This document shows, piece by piece, positions 1-9,625 of a stretch of DNA of 41,372 nucleotides; position 1 is the first letter of the stretch; each line of letters starts with the position of its first letter. The stretch lies in NCBI GenBank assembly GCA_023662835.1, contig JAMPII010000001.1, positions 257,435 to 298,806 of the forward strand. Reading direction: 5' to 3'. A model generated the notes under the pieces. It ran no database searches. It saw only the letters and a program-made list of their open reading frames with translations, and was not told where the DNA came from. Both the position numbers and the translations under genes were made by a program. The DNA is from Muribaculaceae bacterium (GTDB taxonomy: Bacteria; Bacteroidota; Bacteroidia; Bacteroidales; Muribaculaceae).

Positions 1-1236
1 GCTCTCAACGCGGTTGTCGACATTTACGACCTACAGCTTAAAGTGTTCGACATGGGTTGGCCTGCAGCTGCAGCCGTTGCGTACAACACTGCCGTAGGCG
101 CGTTTATCATACCGGTTTGTCTCGGTGTGAATCTGCTCATGCTCCTCACAAAAACCACACGCACCGTCAACATCGACTTGTGGAACTACTGGCATTTCGC
201 CTTTATCGGAGCCGTAATCTACTTCGCCAGTCAATCATTGGCCTGGGGTTTCTTCGGAGCAATTATATGCTACATAATCACTCTGATTTTGGCCGACATT
301 ACTGCAAAAAAATTCCAGACATTCTACAAAGACATGGATGGAATCTCAATCCCGCAGCCCTTCTGCGCCGGTTTCGTACCGTTTGCGTGGGCTATCAACA
401 AGGGACTGGACAAAATTCCCGGAATGGCCAAGTTGGAAATCGATGCCGAAGGAATGAAAAAGAAATTCGGTTTGTTAGGTGAGCCGCTTTTCCTGGGGGT
501 TGTTGTCGGTATAGCCATTGGATGCCTCACCTGCAAAACAGGAGCGGAAATCATTGACCGTATACCTTACATTTTAGGTTTAGGAATCAAAATGGGTGCC
601 GTAATGGAACTTATACCTCGCGTTACCGTACTCTTTATCGAAGGCTTGAAACCAATTTCAGATGCAACCCGTCAGCTCATCGCACGCAAGTTCAAGGGTG
701 CCGACGGATTAAACATAGGAATGAGCCCTGCGCTGGTAATCGGCCACCCGACAACACTCGTTGTGTCGCTGTTGCTAATCCCCGTCACTCTGGCTTTGGC
801 AGTGTTGCTTCCAGGCAACCAGTTCCTTCCGTTGGCTTCGTTAGCAGGCATGTTCTATGTTTTCCCCCTCGTATTGCCATTCACCAAAGGTAACGTAGTT
901 AAATCGTTCATTATCGGTTTGGTAGTAATTATTATGGGGCTTTACATGGTAACAAACCTGGCACCAGCATTCACCCTTGCCGCCAAAGACGTTTACGCCG
1001 CTACCGGCGATGCTGCGGTTGCTATACCACAGGGATTCGACGGCGGTAGCCTGGATTTTGCCTCAAGCCCGCTGGCATGGCTGATATATCAGTGTACCGA
1101 AAACCTGAAATGGATTGGTGCAGGAATTCTGGTGCTCATCACAATGGGCATGATGTGGTGGAACCGCATTCACATTATTCGAAACCAACGCCTTATGATC
1201 GAAAGAAACTCAACAAAAATTGAAACAACCGAATAA
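1..1236 (+). CDS. GatC-type PTS IIC permease, 5'-truncated by window edge
   Basis: The reading frame is open from base 1 (the first codons read [10 protein letters not shown]), so the true start lies upstream and the GTG at 43 is not a believable start. The protein is a polytopic membrane protein with about nine or more hydrophobic segments. It has the family-typical stretches [32 protein letters not shown] and [16 protein letters not shown], which I recognise as the galactitol-type IIC (EIIC-Gat) family. Members normally move a hexitol or related sugar across the inner membrane with IIA, IIB, HPr and EI. None of these partners is in the window, and Bacteroidales generally lack a full sugar PTS. 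It is followed after 13 bases by kduI, then kdgK and eda, so the likely cargo is an unsaturated-uronate product rather than galactitol (inference). Family assignment is firm; substrate is not. Confidence 0.85.
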   Translation, partial: ALNAVVDIYDLQLKVFDMGWPAAAAVAYNTAVGAFIIPVCLGVNLLMLLTKTTRTVNIDLWNYWHFAFIGAVIYFASQSLAWGFFGAIICYIITLILADITAKKFQTFYKDMDGISIPQPFCAGFVPFAWAINKGLDKIPGMAKLEIDAEGMKKKFGLLGEPLFLGVVVGIAIGCLTCKTGAEIIDRIPYILGLGIKMGAVMELIPRVTVLFIEGLKPISDATRQLIARKFKGADGLNIGMSPALVIGHPTTLVVSLLLIPVTLALAVLLPGNQFLPLASLAGMFYVFPLVLPFTKGNVVKSFIIGLVVIIMGLYMVTNLAPAFTLAAKDVYAATGDAAVAIPQGFDGGSLDFASSPLAWLIYQCTENLKWIGAGILVLITMGMMWWNRIHIIRNQRLMIERNSTKIETTE

Positions 1237-1249
1237 ACCTAATAGCAAA

Positions 1250-2167
1250 ATGAAAAAGGTAATTTTGTCATTATTCTTGGCAGCAGCCATTTGTGCAACC
1301 GCACAAACAAGCTATACAACACTCCATGCATGCCATCCCGATGATGTTAAAAACTACGATACCAACCAACTTCGTGCTCATTTCATGATGCCGAAAGTTT
1401 TCGAGCAAAATAAATTTAATTTCACTTACTCGCTCTACGACCGCATTGTATACGGAGGTGTAGTTCCTGTAGGTAAAACAATGACTCTGGAAACAATCGA
1501 TCCCCTCAAAGCCGAATATTTCCTCGAACGTCGCGAACTTGGCGTTATAAATATCGGCGGCGACGGAATCGTTAATGTCGACGGCAAAGACTACGAACTC
1601 CATGCCAAAGATGCTCTTTATGTTGGTCGCGGAAACAAAGTAATAACCTTCCGTTCAATCGATCCGGCAAATCCGGCAAAATTCTACCTAAATTCAACTC
1701 CCGCTCACAAAGCATACAAAACCCAGCTCATAACCATCGACGGCCGCAAAGGCTCAATAAAGGCCAACCGCATGCACGCCGGCAAAATGGAAGAGAGCAA
1801 CGATCGCTATATTAATCAGCTAATTACAAACAACGTTCTGGAAGAAGGTCCTTGCCAACTTCAGATGGGCCTTACCGAACTACTCCCCGGTTCCGTTTGG
1901 AACACAATGCCGGCTCATACTCACGACCGCCGCGTTGAAGTATACATGTATTTCAACGTTCCCGAAGGCAATGCAATCTGTCATCTCATGGGACAGCCAC
2001 AGGAAAACCGCCTTATCTGGCTCCACAACGAGCAGGCAGTCATGGCTCCAGAATGGAGCATACACGCAGCAGCCGGAACCTCGAACTACATGTTCATCTG
2101 GGGCATGGGTGGCGAAAACCTCGACTATGGCGATATGGACAAAGTTACTTATCTTGAAATGAAATAA
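1250..2167 (+). CDS. kduI: 5-dehydro-4-deoxy-D-glucuronate isomerase KduI with signal peptide
   Basis: KduI converts 5-keto-4-deoxyuronate, released by pectin or glycosaminoglycan lyases and hydrolases, to 2,5-diketo-3-deoxygluconate. From the ATG at 1250 the product is 305 residues, about 27 longer than the E. coli enzyme. The complete cupin-type domain starts near residue 22 and includes [14 protein letters not shown] and [10 protein letters not shown]. The metal ligands are present as His223, His225, Glu230 and His272, with the same spacing as His196/198, Glu203 and His245 in E. coli. The extra N-terminus ([19 protein letters not shown]) is a textbook Sec signal with Ala-Thr-Ala before a likely cleavage site; no lipobox is seen. 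The alternative ATG at 1220 overlaps the permease and would bury the signal, so 1250 is preferred. Export to the periplasm is inferred; known KduI enzymes are cytosolic. Same operon as the permease, kdgK and eda. Confidence 0.93.
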   Translation: MKKVILSLFLAAAICATAQTSYTTLHACHPDDVKNYDTNQLRAHFMMPKVFEQNKFNFTYSLYDRIVYGGVVPVGKTMTLETIDPLKAEYFLERRELGVINIGGDGIVNVDGKDYELHAKDALYVGRGNKVITFRSIDPANPAKFYLNSTPAHKAYKTQLITIDGRKGSIKANRMHAGKMEESNDRYINQLITNNVLEEGPCQLQMGLTELLPGSVWNTMPAHTHDRRVEVYMYFNVPEGNAICHLMGQPQENRLIWLHNEQAVMAPEWSIHAAAGTSNYMFIWGMGGENLDYGDMDKVTYLEMK

Positions 2168-2182
2168 ATCAACTCAATCGAT

Positions 2183-3202
2183 ATGAAAGTAGTTACATTA
2201 GGAGAAATCATGCTCCGCCTTTCGCCTGCCGGATGCAATCGTTTTGTGCAGGTCGACAACTTCAATGTAATTTGGGGCGGCGGCGAAGCCAACGTTGCTG
2301 TCAGCTGTGCAAACTATGGCCACGATGCATATTTCGTGTCTAAACTCCCTAAACACGAAATCGGTCAGGCTGCTGTAAACGCTCTGCGTCGCTATGGAGT
2401 CGACACAAAATTCATTGCCCGCGGCGGCAACCGTGTAGGAATCTACTATTGTGAAACCGGCGCTTCAATGCGTCCTTCAAAAGTTATCTACGACCGCGCC
2501 AACTCAGCTATAGCTGAAGCCGATGCCGAAGATTTCGATTTTGATGCAATCATGGAGGGTGCTGATTGGTTCCATTGGAGTGGCATCACACCTGCAATAT
2601 CTGACAAAGCGGCCGAGCTGACTCGTCTTGCGTGCGAAGCAGCCAAGCGCCACGGCGTCACTGTTTCTGTCGACCTCAACTTCCGTAAAAAGCTCTGGAC
2701 TTCGGAAAAAGCTCAGTCAATCATGCGCCCGCTTATGAAATACGTCGATGTTTGCATCGGCAACGAAGAGGACGCTGAACTCTGCCTCGGCTTCAAGCCC
2801 GATGCCGATGTGGAAGGTGGTTCAACCGATGCAGAAGGCTACAAAGGAATTTTCGCTGCCATGATGAAGGAATTTGGATTTAAATACGTAGTTTCAACAT
2901 TGCGCGAATCATTCTCAGCCACCCATAATGGATGGAAAGCTATGATTTATAATGGGAACGAATTCTACGTTTCAAAACGCTACGATATTAATCCTATTAT
3001 CGACCGCGTTGGTGGCGGCGACAGCTTCTCTGGCGGTCTTATCCATGGCTTACTGACTATGGATAACCAAGCCGACGCGCTTGAATTCGCAGTTGCCGCT
3101 TCCGCATTGAAACATACCGTACCGGGCGATTTCAACCTGGTATCGGTCGACGAAGTAAACTCCCTTGCCGGCGGAAACGCAAACGGCCGTGTTCAACGCT
3201 AA
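2183..3202 (+). CDS. kdgK: 2-dehydro-3-deoxygluconokinase (PfkB family)
   Basis: KdgK phosphorylates 2-keto-3-deoxygluconate (KDG) to KDPG with ATP in the cytosol. The 339-residue product has the PfkB fold: an N-terminal substrate lobe with WGGGEANVAVSCANYG, a central VSVDLNFRKKLW segment, and the C-terminal anion-hole and catalytic-base motif RVGGGDSFSGG, with Asp280 as the predicted base. The usual GAGD motif reads GGGD here, as is common in KDG kinases. It has no signal peptide. It begins 15 bases after kduI and is followed 12 bases later by eda, so the three genes form one pathway unit. A fructokinase-type specificity cannot be excluded by motif alone, but the kduI/eda context argues strongly for KDG. 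KduD, the reductase step between KduI and KdgK, is not in the window. Confidence 0.92.
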   Translation: MKVVTLGEIMLRLSPAGCNRFVQVDNFNVIWGGGEANVAVSCANYGHDAYFVSKLPKHEIGQAAVNALRRYGVDTKFIARGGNRVGIYYCETGASMRPSKVIYDRANSAIAEADAEDFDFDAIMEGADWFHWSGITPAISDKAAELTRLACEAAKRHGVTVSVDLNFRKKLWTSEKAQSIMRPLMKYVDVCIGNEEDAELCLGFKPDADVEGGSTDAEGYKGIFAAMMKEFGFKYVVSTLRESFSATHNGWKAMIYNGNEFYVSKRYDINPIIDRVGGGDSFSGGLIHGLLTMDNQADALEFAVAASALKHTVPGDFNLVSVDEVNSLAGGNANGRVQR

Positions 3203-3214
3203 ACAATTACCACG

Positions 3215-3874
3215 ATGGCAAAATTCGATAAACAGGCCGTTATGGCCAAAATAAAGGAAGCACCGATGGTGCCGGTGTTCTATCATAAGGATCCGGAAGT
3301 TGCATGCCAGGTTGTTAAGGCCTGCTATGAAGGTGGGGTTCGTGCTTTTGAATTCACAAACCGCGGCGATTTCGCTCACGAGGTATTTGAAAAGGTAGTG
3401 AAATATGCTGCTAAAGAATGTCCCGAAATGGCCATTGGCGTAGGCTCCATCGTCGATCCGGGCACAGCATCGCTCTACATGCAACTAGGCGCCTGCTTCG
3501 TTGTGGGTCCGTTGTTTAATCCCGAGGTTGCACGCGTATGTAACCGCCGTCAGGTGCCATACACCCCGGGTTGCGGCTCTATATCAGAAGTAGGAGCTGC
3601 ACAGGAAGTTGGTTGCGAACTGTGCAAAGTGTTCCCCGGCGACGTCCTCGGCCCCAAATTTGTAAAAGGCTTGCTAGCCCCGATGCCATGGTCAAAACTA
3701 ATGGTAACCGGTGGTGTTGAACCTACTGAAGAGAATCTAAAATCATGGTTCTCAGCAGGTGTATACTGCGTAGGTATGGGCTCAAAGCTCTTCCCCAAAG
3801 ACAAAGTGGCAGCTCAGGACTGGGCTTTTGTCACCGCAAAATGCAAGGAAGCCCTCGGCTACGCTAAAGCATAA
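3215..3874 (+). CDS. eda: KDPG/KHG aldolase
   Basis: Eda cleaves 2-keto-3-deoxy-6-phosphogluconate into pyruvate and glyceraldehyde 3-phosphate, the last step of uronate and Entner-Doudoroff breakdown. The 219-residue protein is a class I aldolase TIM barrel. The Schiff-base lysine is Lys138 in CKVFPGD, and the general acid-base glutamate is Glu46 in AFEFTNRG; these match Glu45 and Lys133 of the E. coli enzyme. The phosphate-binding end [12 protein letters not shown] is also present. It is slightly longer than the E. coli protein (213 residues), as is usual in Bacteroidales. The start ATG is 12 bases after the kdgK stop. The operon appears to end here with a strong hairpin. Confidence 0.95.
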   Translation: MAKFDKQAVMAKIKEAPMVPVFYHKDPEVACQVVKACYEGGVRAFEFTNRGDFAHEVFEKVVKYAAKECPEMAIGVGSIVDPGTASLYMQLGACFVVGPLFNPEVARVCNRRQVPYTPGCGSISEVGAAQEVGCELCKVFPGDVLGPKFVKGLLAPMPWSKLMVTGGVEPTEENLKSWFSAGVYCVGMGSKLFPKDKVAAQDWAFVTAKCKEALGYAKA

Positions 3875-3891
3875 TAAAATCCATTCACAGC

Positions 3892-3924
3892 AGGGCGATA
3901 TGCTATTTCTCGGCATATCGCCCT
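3892..3924 (+). terminator. Hairpin terminator after eda
   Basis: The arms AGGGCGATATGC (3892-3903) and GCATATCGCCCT (3913-3924) pair perfectly over 12 bp around a 9-base loop, starting 17 bases after the eda stop. No long T tract follows, so termination efficiency is inferred. It separates the uronate operon from sdaA. Confidence 0.75.
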
Positions 3925-3967
3925 ATTGTGTACCTATGATTCAATAAAAAAAGCGTAAATTTACAGC

Positions 3968-5200
3968 ATGAAAAGTATTAAAGAAATTTACCGTATCGGA
4001 ACAGGGCCATCAAGCAGTCACACAATGGGACCGCGTAGGGCCGCTTCAATTTTTTTGGAACGCACCCAAAACGCATCAGCCTACCGTGTAACACTTTATG
4101 GCAGTCTGGCAGCGACAGGCCGTGGCCACCTAACCGATCGCGCCATTATCGAAACATTAAAGCCAAAAGCTGAGGTTGAAATCGTTTGGCAACCTCACGT
4201 ATTCATGCCATTTCATCCAAACGGCATGTTCTTCGAGGCTATTGATGCCAAAGGCACTATAATTCAATCGTGGAGAGTTTACAGTATTGGAGGTGGCGCT
4301 CTGGCCGAGGACCCTGCCGACGGTGATCTTACTGTCGACACCGACCTTTCGTCCGACGTTTATCCGCTTACAACATTAACAGAAATCCTCGATTGGTGTC
4401 GACGCACAGGCAAATCCTATTGGGAATATGTCGAAGAATGCGAAGGCGAGGATATTTGGCCGTTCCTTAACGATATATGGAAAACAATGCGTGCGGCCGT
4501 TGAACGAGGAATTGATAAAGAGGGAGTACTGCCGGGTCCACTCGGCCTACGCCGCCGTGCAGCCAGCTATTTCGTGCGCGCTACCGGCTATAAACAAAAT
4601 TTACAATCGAGAGGTCTGGTATTTGCCTATGCGCTGGCCGTTGCCGAGGAAAACGCATCAGGTGGTGTTATTGTTACCGCCCCTACCTGTGGTTCCTGCG
4701 GCGTTGTGCCTGCGGTTCTTTATCATCTTCAGCAAACACGTGAATTCTCCGACTCACGCATATGCCGTGCCTTAGCTACAGCCGGTCTTATCGGAACTAT
4801 AGTAAAAGAGAATGCATCGATAGCCGGAGCCGAGGTAGGCTGTCAAGGGGAAGTAGGTGTGGCCTGCGCCATGGCTGCCGCAGCCGCCAATCAGCTTTTT
4901 GGAGGTTCTCCGGCTCAAATTGAGTATGCGGCGGAAATGGGACTCGAACACCACCTTGGCATGACTTGCGACCCCGTTTGCGGCCTTGTACAGATTCCAT
5001 GCATCGAGCGCAATGCCTATGCTGCAGCCCGCGCTCTCGACTCTAATATTTACTCCACTTTCACCGACGGCGACCATCGCGTGTCGTTCGATCGCGTTGT
5101 GCAAGTAATGAAACAAACCGGTCACGACCTACCCTCCATCTATCGCGAGACTTCGGAAGGAGGATTGGCAGCAGAGTATTCTCCGACCGAAAAGGGGTAG
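3968..5200 (+). CDS. sdaA: L-serine ammonia-lyase, iron-sulfur dependent, single chain
   Basis: This enzyme deaminates L-serine to pyruvate and ammonia in the cytosol using a [4Fe-4S] cluster, not PLP. The 410-residue protein has the N-terminal beta domain starting with YRIGTGPSSSHTMGPRRAA. The C-terminal alpha domain has PTCGSCGVVPAVLYH, the GCQGEVG cysteine and the pair in TCDPVCGLVQIPC, which are the expected cluster-binding and loop cysteines. Both domains are on one chain, as in E. coli SdaA. It follows the terminator of the uronate operon. A TAAATTTA box at 3956-3963 lies too close to the ATG to be a confident promoter. Product pyruvate is shared with Eda, but there is no other evidence that the two loci are co-regulated. 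Confidence 0.95.
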   Translation: MKSIKEIYRIGTGPSSSHTMGPRRAASIFLERTQNASAYRVTLYGSLAATGRGHLTDRAIIETLKPKAEVEIVWQPHVFMPFHPNGMFFEAIDAKGTIIQSWRVYSIGGGALAEDPADGDLTVDTDLSSDVYPLTTLTEILDWCRRTGKSYWEYVEECEGEDIWPFLNDIWKTMRAAVERGIDKEGVLPGPLGLRRRAASYFVRATGYKQNLQSRGLVFAYALAVAEENASGGVIVTAPTCGSCGVVPAVLYHLQQTREFSDSRICRALATAGLIGTIVKENASIAGAEVGCQGEVGVACAMAAAAANQLFGGSPAQIEYAAEMGLEHHLGMTCDPVCGLVQIPCIERNAYAAARALDSNIYSTFTDGDHRVSFDRVVQVMKQTGHDLPSIYRETSEGGLAAEYSPTEKG

Positions 5201-5242
5201 AGTATGAACGATACCGACTAAAACATAGCCGGGATATATGCC

Positions 5243-5250
5243 TATCTTTG
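5243..5250 (+). promoter_or_regulatory. Bacteroidetes -7 element upstream of GH35 gene
   Basis: TATCTTTG fits the TAnnTTTG -7 consensus. It would give a transcription start near 5257 and a leader of about 49 bases. The matching -33 box is weak, so this is a candidate only. Confidence 0.45.
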
Positions 5251-5305
5251 AAACATTCTATCATGCTGAAAACAACAACTTATCCTTGAACCATATAATA
5301 AGATC

Positions 5306-7654
5306 ATGAATAAACTAAAAACCTGCCTCTTGACTCTTGTCATGGCAGCACAATGCTTCTTGTCGGCATTTGCCGGCTCGTTCACAACCGGTAATGGCTC
5401 TTTTCTGCTTAACGGCCAACCAATAGTTGTTAAAGCAGCAGAGCTGCACTATCCGCGCATTCCACGCCCATATTGGGATCAGCGCATCAAGATGTGTAAA
5501 GCCCTAGGCATGAATGCCGTATGTCTTTACGTATTCTGGAACTCTCACGAGCCACAGCCCGATCAATTTGACTTCACCGGCCAAAACGATTTGCGCGAAT
5601 TCGTAAAATTATGCCACGACAACGGAATGCTGGTTATCCTGCGCCCAGGCCCATATGTATGCGCCGAATGGGAAATGGGAGGTTTGCCCTGGTGGCTGCT
5701 GAAGAAAAAGGATATACGCCTTCGCGAATCCGATCCATATTTTCTCGAACGCGTTGATAAATTTCAACAAGCCGTTGCCGGACAAGTGGCCGACCTTACT
5801 GTTGCCAACGACGGTCCAATAGTTATGGTACAGGTTGAGAACGAATACGGCTCCTACGGTATCAACAAAGAGTATGTAGGAACTATCCGCGACATGCTAC
5901 GTAAAAATTTCGGGAAGGAAGTAACCCTGTTTCAATGCGACTGGTCGTCGAATTTCCTTAATAACGGGCTCGACGATCTTATTTGGACATTAAACTTCGG
6001 CACCGGCGCCAACATTGATCAACAATTTGCCAAGCTGAAGCAACTTCGCCCCGACAGTCCCCTGATGTGCTCTGAATTCTGGAGCGGATGGTTCGACAAA
6101 TGGGGAGCAAATCATGAAACACGCCCGGCCACCGACATGATTGCAGGAATCGACGAAATGCTTTCGAAAGGGATATCGTTCAGCCTGTACATGACTCACG
6201 GCGGCACAAACTGGAGCCACTGGGCCGGAGCAAATTCACCAGGGTTTGCTCCCGATGTAACCTCATACGACTACGATGCTCCTATTAGTGAGTCGGGACA
6301 GGTTACTCCAAAATATCTCGAACTACGGAAAACTCTAACAAAATATGCCGGCGGCAAAAAACTGCCAAAGATTCCCAACACCATTAAAAGCATTGCCGTG
6401 CCTGAAATTGAATTCACGACCATAGCTCCGCTGTTCGCAAACCTTCCCGAGGCTAAAGCCGACCGCAACATTCGCACCATGGAGGAGTACGATCAAGGCT
6501 TCGGCAGCATACTTTACCGCACAACATTGCCCGCACTTGACAAGTCCACCATACTGACAGTCAACGAGCCGCACGACTACGCCCAAGTGTTTATCGACGG
6601 ACAATACGTAGGCACTCTCGACCGCCGGAACGGTGACCGCACTGTTCAGCTACCCCCATGCAAAAGGGGTGCTCAACTCGACATTCTGGTTGAAGCTATG
6701 GGTCGTATCAATTTTGGCCGCGCAATAAAGGACTTCAAAGGTATAACCGACAAAGTCACAATCACAGAACACCGCGACGGTCGTGATTTCGTATGCGACC
6801 TCAAAAATTGGCAAGTTTTCAACCTCATCGACCGGTATGAAGCATATAAAGCTATGAAATACATGCCCATCGAAACAGCCTCACCCGACAGCACCGGACG
6901 CCTTCCACGTGGTGTTTACCTGGGCAAATTCAACATCGACAAACCCGGCGACACATTTCTCAACTTCGAAACGTGGGGTAAAGGGCTGGTTTATGTTAAC
7001 GGTCATCCCATGGGTAGAATTTGGCATATCGGGCCGCAACAAACCCTTTACATGCCCGGATGTTGGCTTAAGAAAGGAGAAAACGAGATTTTGGTGTTCG
7101 ACATTGTCGGCCCGCGCCAAGCCCGTTCAGAGGGATTGAAACAACCAATAATTGATAAACTGGCAGTTCCAAAACCTCTGGTTCATCGCCAGGAAGGGCA
7201 GACACTTGACCTGACCGGAGAGAAACCCGTTCTTACCGGAGAGTTCGCACCAGGCAACGGCTGGCAAGAAGTGACACTTCAAAACCCAGCATCAGGACGC
7301 TACTTATGTCTCGAGGCCATCGACGCGATCTCCGGCGAACAAACATCAGCTATTGCCGAGCTATATCTGCTCGATGATAACGGACAGCGTTTGTCACGAG
7401 AACCATGGACCGTGTACTACGCCGACAGTGAGGACATAAAAGGGAATAGGTCGGCCAACAAAATTTTCGACCTTCAGGAATCAACCTATTGGAGTACTGC
7501 CAAAAACGCAACCTACCCCCACTATGTAGTACTCGATTTAGGTAAATCTCACGTCATTACCGGATTGCAGTACCTGCCCCGCATGGAATCGAATGTGCCC
7601 GGTGCAATAAAGAATTTCCGTGTTTATGTCAGTGAAAAACCATTCAAACTATAA
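5306..7654 (+). CDS. Exported GH35 beta-galactosidase with C-terminal discoidin-like domain
   Basis: Glycoside hydrolase family 35 enzymes remove terminal beta-linked galactose with retention of configuration. The 782-residue protein starts with a Sec signal (ending near FLSAFA), so it acts in the periplasm or beyond. The TIM-barrel domain covers about residues 25-335. The acid/base is predicted as Glu180 in VQVENEYGSYG and the nucleophile as Glu257 in CSEFWSGWFDKWG; the spacing is close to that of human GLB1 (188/268). Jelly-roll beta domains follow at about 370-600. The last 140 residues resemble an F5/8 type C (discoidin) carbohydrate-binding module, including YWSTAKNATYPHYVVLDLG. It is followed after 2 bases by the GH97 gene, so they are co-transcribed. 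No SusC/SusD or regulator is adjacent. The precise galactoside is unknown. Confidence 0.93.
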   Translation: MNKLKTCLLTLVMAAQCFLSAFAGSFTTGNGSFLLNGQPIVVKAAELHYPRIPRPYWDQRIKMCKALGMNAVCLYVFWNSHEPQPDQFDFTGQNDLREFVKLCHDNGMLVILRPGPYVCAEWEMGGLPWWLLKKKDIRLRESDPYFLERVDKFQQAVAGQVADLTVANDGPIVMVQVENEYGSYGINKEYVGTIRDMLRKNFGKEVTLFQCDWSSNFLNNGLDDLIWTLNFGTGANIDQQFAKLKQLRPDSPLMCSEFWSGWFDKWGANHETRPATDMIAGIDEMLSKGISFSLYMTHGGTNWSHWAGANSPGFAPDVTSYDYDAPISESGQVTPKYLELRKTLTKYAGGKKLPKIPNTIKSIAVPEIEFTTIAPLFANLPEAKADRNIRTMEEYDQGFGSILYRTTLPALDKSTILTVNEPHDYAQVFIDGQYVGTLDRRNGDRTVQLPPCKRGAQLDILVEAMGRINFGRAIKDFKGITDKVTITEHRDGRDFVCDLKNWQVFNLIDRYEAYKAMKYMPIETASPDSTGRLPRGVYLGKFNIDKPGDTFLNFETWGKGLVYVNGHPMGRIWHIGPQQTLYMPGCWLKKGENEILVFDIVGPRQARSEGLKQPIIDKLAVPKPLVHRQEGQTLDLTGEKPVLTGEFAPGNGWQEVTLQNPASGRYLCLEAIDAISGEQTSAIAELYLLDDNGQRLSREPWTVYYADSEDIKGNRSANKIFDLQESTYWSTAKNATYPHYVVLDLGKSHVITGLQYLPRMESNVPGAIKNFRVYVSEKPFKL

Positions 7655-7656
7655 CC

Positions 7657-9606
7657 ATGAATCTTAAGCATATTCTGCTGGTGCTGATGCTATCGACTTT
7701 TAGCACAGCAGTCGCAGACAACACAAAAATAAGCGGGCCCGACGGGAAACTCGTCGTAGAATTAACAGTTGACAACGGCGCCCCATCCTACACCGTTACC
7801 TACGACGGTAAAACTATTCTAGAACCCTCTCCACTAGGGCTCAAATCAGATGTAGCCGACTTCACAAAGGGACTAATCCTAACAAAAGTAACCACCGACA
7901 CCCTGTCGCGAAGCTACTATCAAGACCGAATTAAACGCAGCCACATCGACGTTAAAGCAAACACAATGACCGTTGAAATGCTCACCGCCGACAAAGCCGC
8001 CATAGGAATGGAATGGGTGGTTAAAAACAACGACATAGCTTTCCGCTATCTGATTCCACGACAGAATAGCGGAGAAACGGGAGCTATGGTTATTACAGAA
8101 GAAGCTACCGGATTTACCTTTCCAGAAGTCACAACCACATTCATCACCCCTCAAAGCAAACCAATGATAGGGTGGAAACGTTCTAAGCCCAGCTACGAGG
8201 AGGAATACACCAACGACGACTCGCTAACAAAGGCATCGAAATATGGTGTTGGCTACACATTCCCTGCCCTGTTCCATGTCGGCGATAACGGTTGGGCATT
8301 GATTTCCGAAACCGGTGTAACAGGAGGATACTGCGGCTCACGACTGTCGGAAATCAATAACCGCACGCTGACAGTTAAATACCCTATGGAAAGCGAAAAC
8401 AATGGCAATGGGTCGGCACAGCCCGGAATAGGGCTTCCGGGAGCTACACCCTGGCGCACCATCACCGTAGGCAACACGCTTCATCCGATTGCCGAAACAA
8501 CGATCATTTGGGATGTTGTCGATCCCCTTTATCTACCTGTTCATAAAGCTATTCCGAGCAGAGGTTCGTGGAGCTGGATTGTATGGCAGGACGACAATTC
8601 AAGCTACGAAAACCAAGTTGCGTTCATCAATCTTGCCGAAGCTATGGGTTGGGAACATGTACTGATCGATGCTGGTTGGGACAAAAACATAGGCCGCGAA
8701 AACGTTGAAAAGCTTATCGCACTTGCCCGATCAAAAGGCGTTGATGTTGCTTTATGGTACTCCTCGTCCGACTATTGGAACGACATCACCCAATCGCCAA
8801 CCGGCCTTATGAACCGTCCTATACCCCGGAAAAAAGAGATGAAATGGATGAGCGACAATGGAGTACACACAATTAAAGTCGACTTTTTCGGCGGTGACAA
8901 ACAGGAAACAATGCGCATCTACGAGGACATACTTTCCGACGCTGCCGACTATGGTATCGACGTAATTTTCCATGGCTGCACGCTTCCTCGCGGCTGGGAA
9001 CGCCTCTACCCTAACTATGTTGGAAGCGAAGCGGTTCTAGCATCTGAAAACATAGTGTTCCAGCAACATTTCTGCGACAACGAAGCATTTAACGCCACTC
9101 TCCACCCTTTTATCCGCAATACAGTAGGTTCAATGGAATTCGGCGGCACATTCCTGCAACGCCGCCTTGGCAAACAGCCCGGCAAAGGCACAATTCGACG
9201 AACAGGCGATGCATTCCAGCTGGCAACAGCAATTCTATACCAGAATCCGGTGCAGAACTTTGCCTTTACCCCTCGAACATTGAACGAAGCCCCGATCGAA
9301 GCCATCGATTTCATGCGCACAGTACCAACAACGTGGGACGACATCAAATTCATCGAAGGCTATCCGGGCAAATATGTTGTGTTGGCTCGACGTCACGGTA
9401 ACGATTGGTATATAGCCGGAATAAACGCAGAGACTAAATCACAGACAATAACAATCGATGCCAAGCAGTTTGAAGCACAAGGAAAAACAGCAACACTCTA
9501 TATCGATACCAATCCGGAATCATTGTCCACCCAAACTATCATCCTCTCTAAGCCGCTAAAAGTTACTATTCCGTCCAACTGCGGCTTCGTACTAAAAATC
9601 AACTAA
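7657..9606 (+). CDS. GH97 family glycosidase, retaining alpha-galactosidase type
   Basis: GH97 contains inverting alpha-glucosidases (SusB type) and retaining alpha-galactosidases (BtGal97b type). This 649-residue protein has a signal peptide ending near STAVA. An N-terminal beta-supersandwich spans about 25-295, a TIM barrel begins near SRGSWSWIVWQDD, and there is a C-terminal beta domain. The barrel carries IKVDFFGGDKQ with Asp409. In retaining members this position is the nucleophile; inverting members lack it. Glu464, 55 residues later in AVLASENIVFQ, matches the spacing I recall for the acid/base in BtGal97b (Asp415/Glu470). I therefore favour a retaining alpha-galactosidase acting in the periplasm. 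Paired with the GH35 gene, it could strip both alpha- and beta-galactose from one glycan. The gene is followed by a hairpin terminator. Confidence 0.92.
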   Translation: MNLKHILLVLMLSTFSTAVADNTKISGPDGKLVVELTVDNGAPSYTVTYDGKTILEPSPLGLKSDVADFTKGLILTKVTTDTLSRSYYQDRIKRSHIDVKANTMTVEMLTADKAAIGMEWVVKNNDIAFRYLIPRQNSGETGAMVITEEATGFTFPEVTTTFITPQSKPMIGWKRSKPSYEEEYTNDDSLTKASKYGVGYTFPALFHVGDNGWALISETGVTGGYCGSRLSEINNRTLTVKYPMESENNGNGSAQPGIGLPGATPWRTITVGNTLHPIAETTIIWDVVDPLYLPVHKAIPSRGSWSWIVWQDDNSSYENQVAFINLAEAMGWEHVLIDAGWDKNIGRENVEKLIALARSKGVDVALWYSSSDYWNDITQSPTGLMNRPIPRKKEMKWMSDNGVHTIKVDFFGGDKQETMRIYEDILSDAADYGIDVIFHGCTLPRGWERLYPNYVGSEAVLASENIVFQQHFCDNEAFNATLHPFIRNTVGSMEFGGTFLQRRLGKQPGKGTIRRTGDAFQLATAILYQNPVQNFAFTPRTLNEAPIEAIDFMRTVPTTWDDIKFIEGYPGKYVVLARRHGNDWYIAGINAETKSQTITIDAKQFEAQGKTATLYIDTNPESLSTQTIILSKPLKVTIPSNCGFVLKIN

Positions 9607-9625
9607 TCACCTCAACAACATTCAT

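Noticed and set aside
1220-1249. Upstream start for KduI at 1220
   Set aside because: It lies inside the permease gene and would put ten polar residues before an otherwise ideal signal peptide beginning at 1250.
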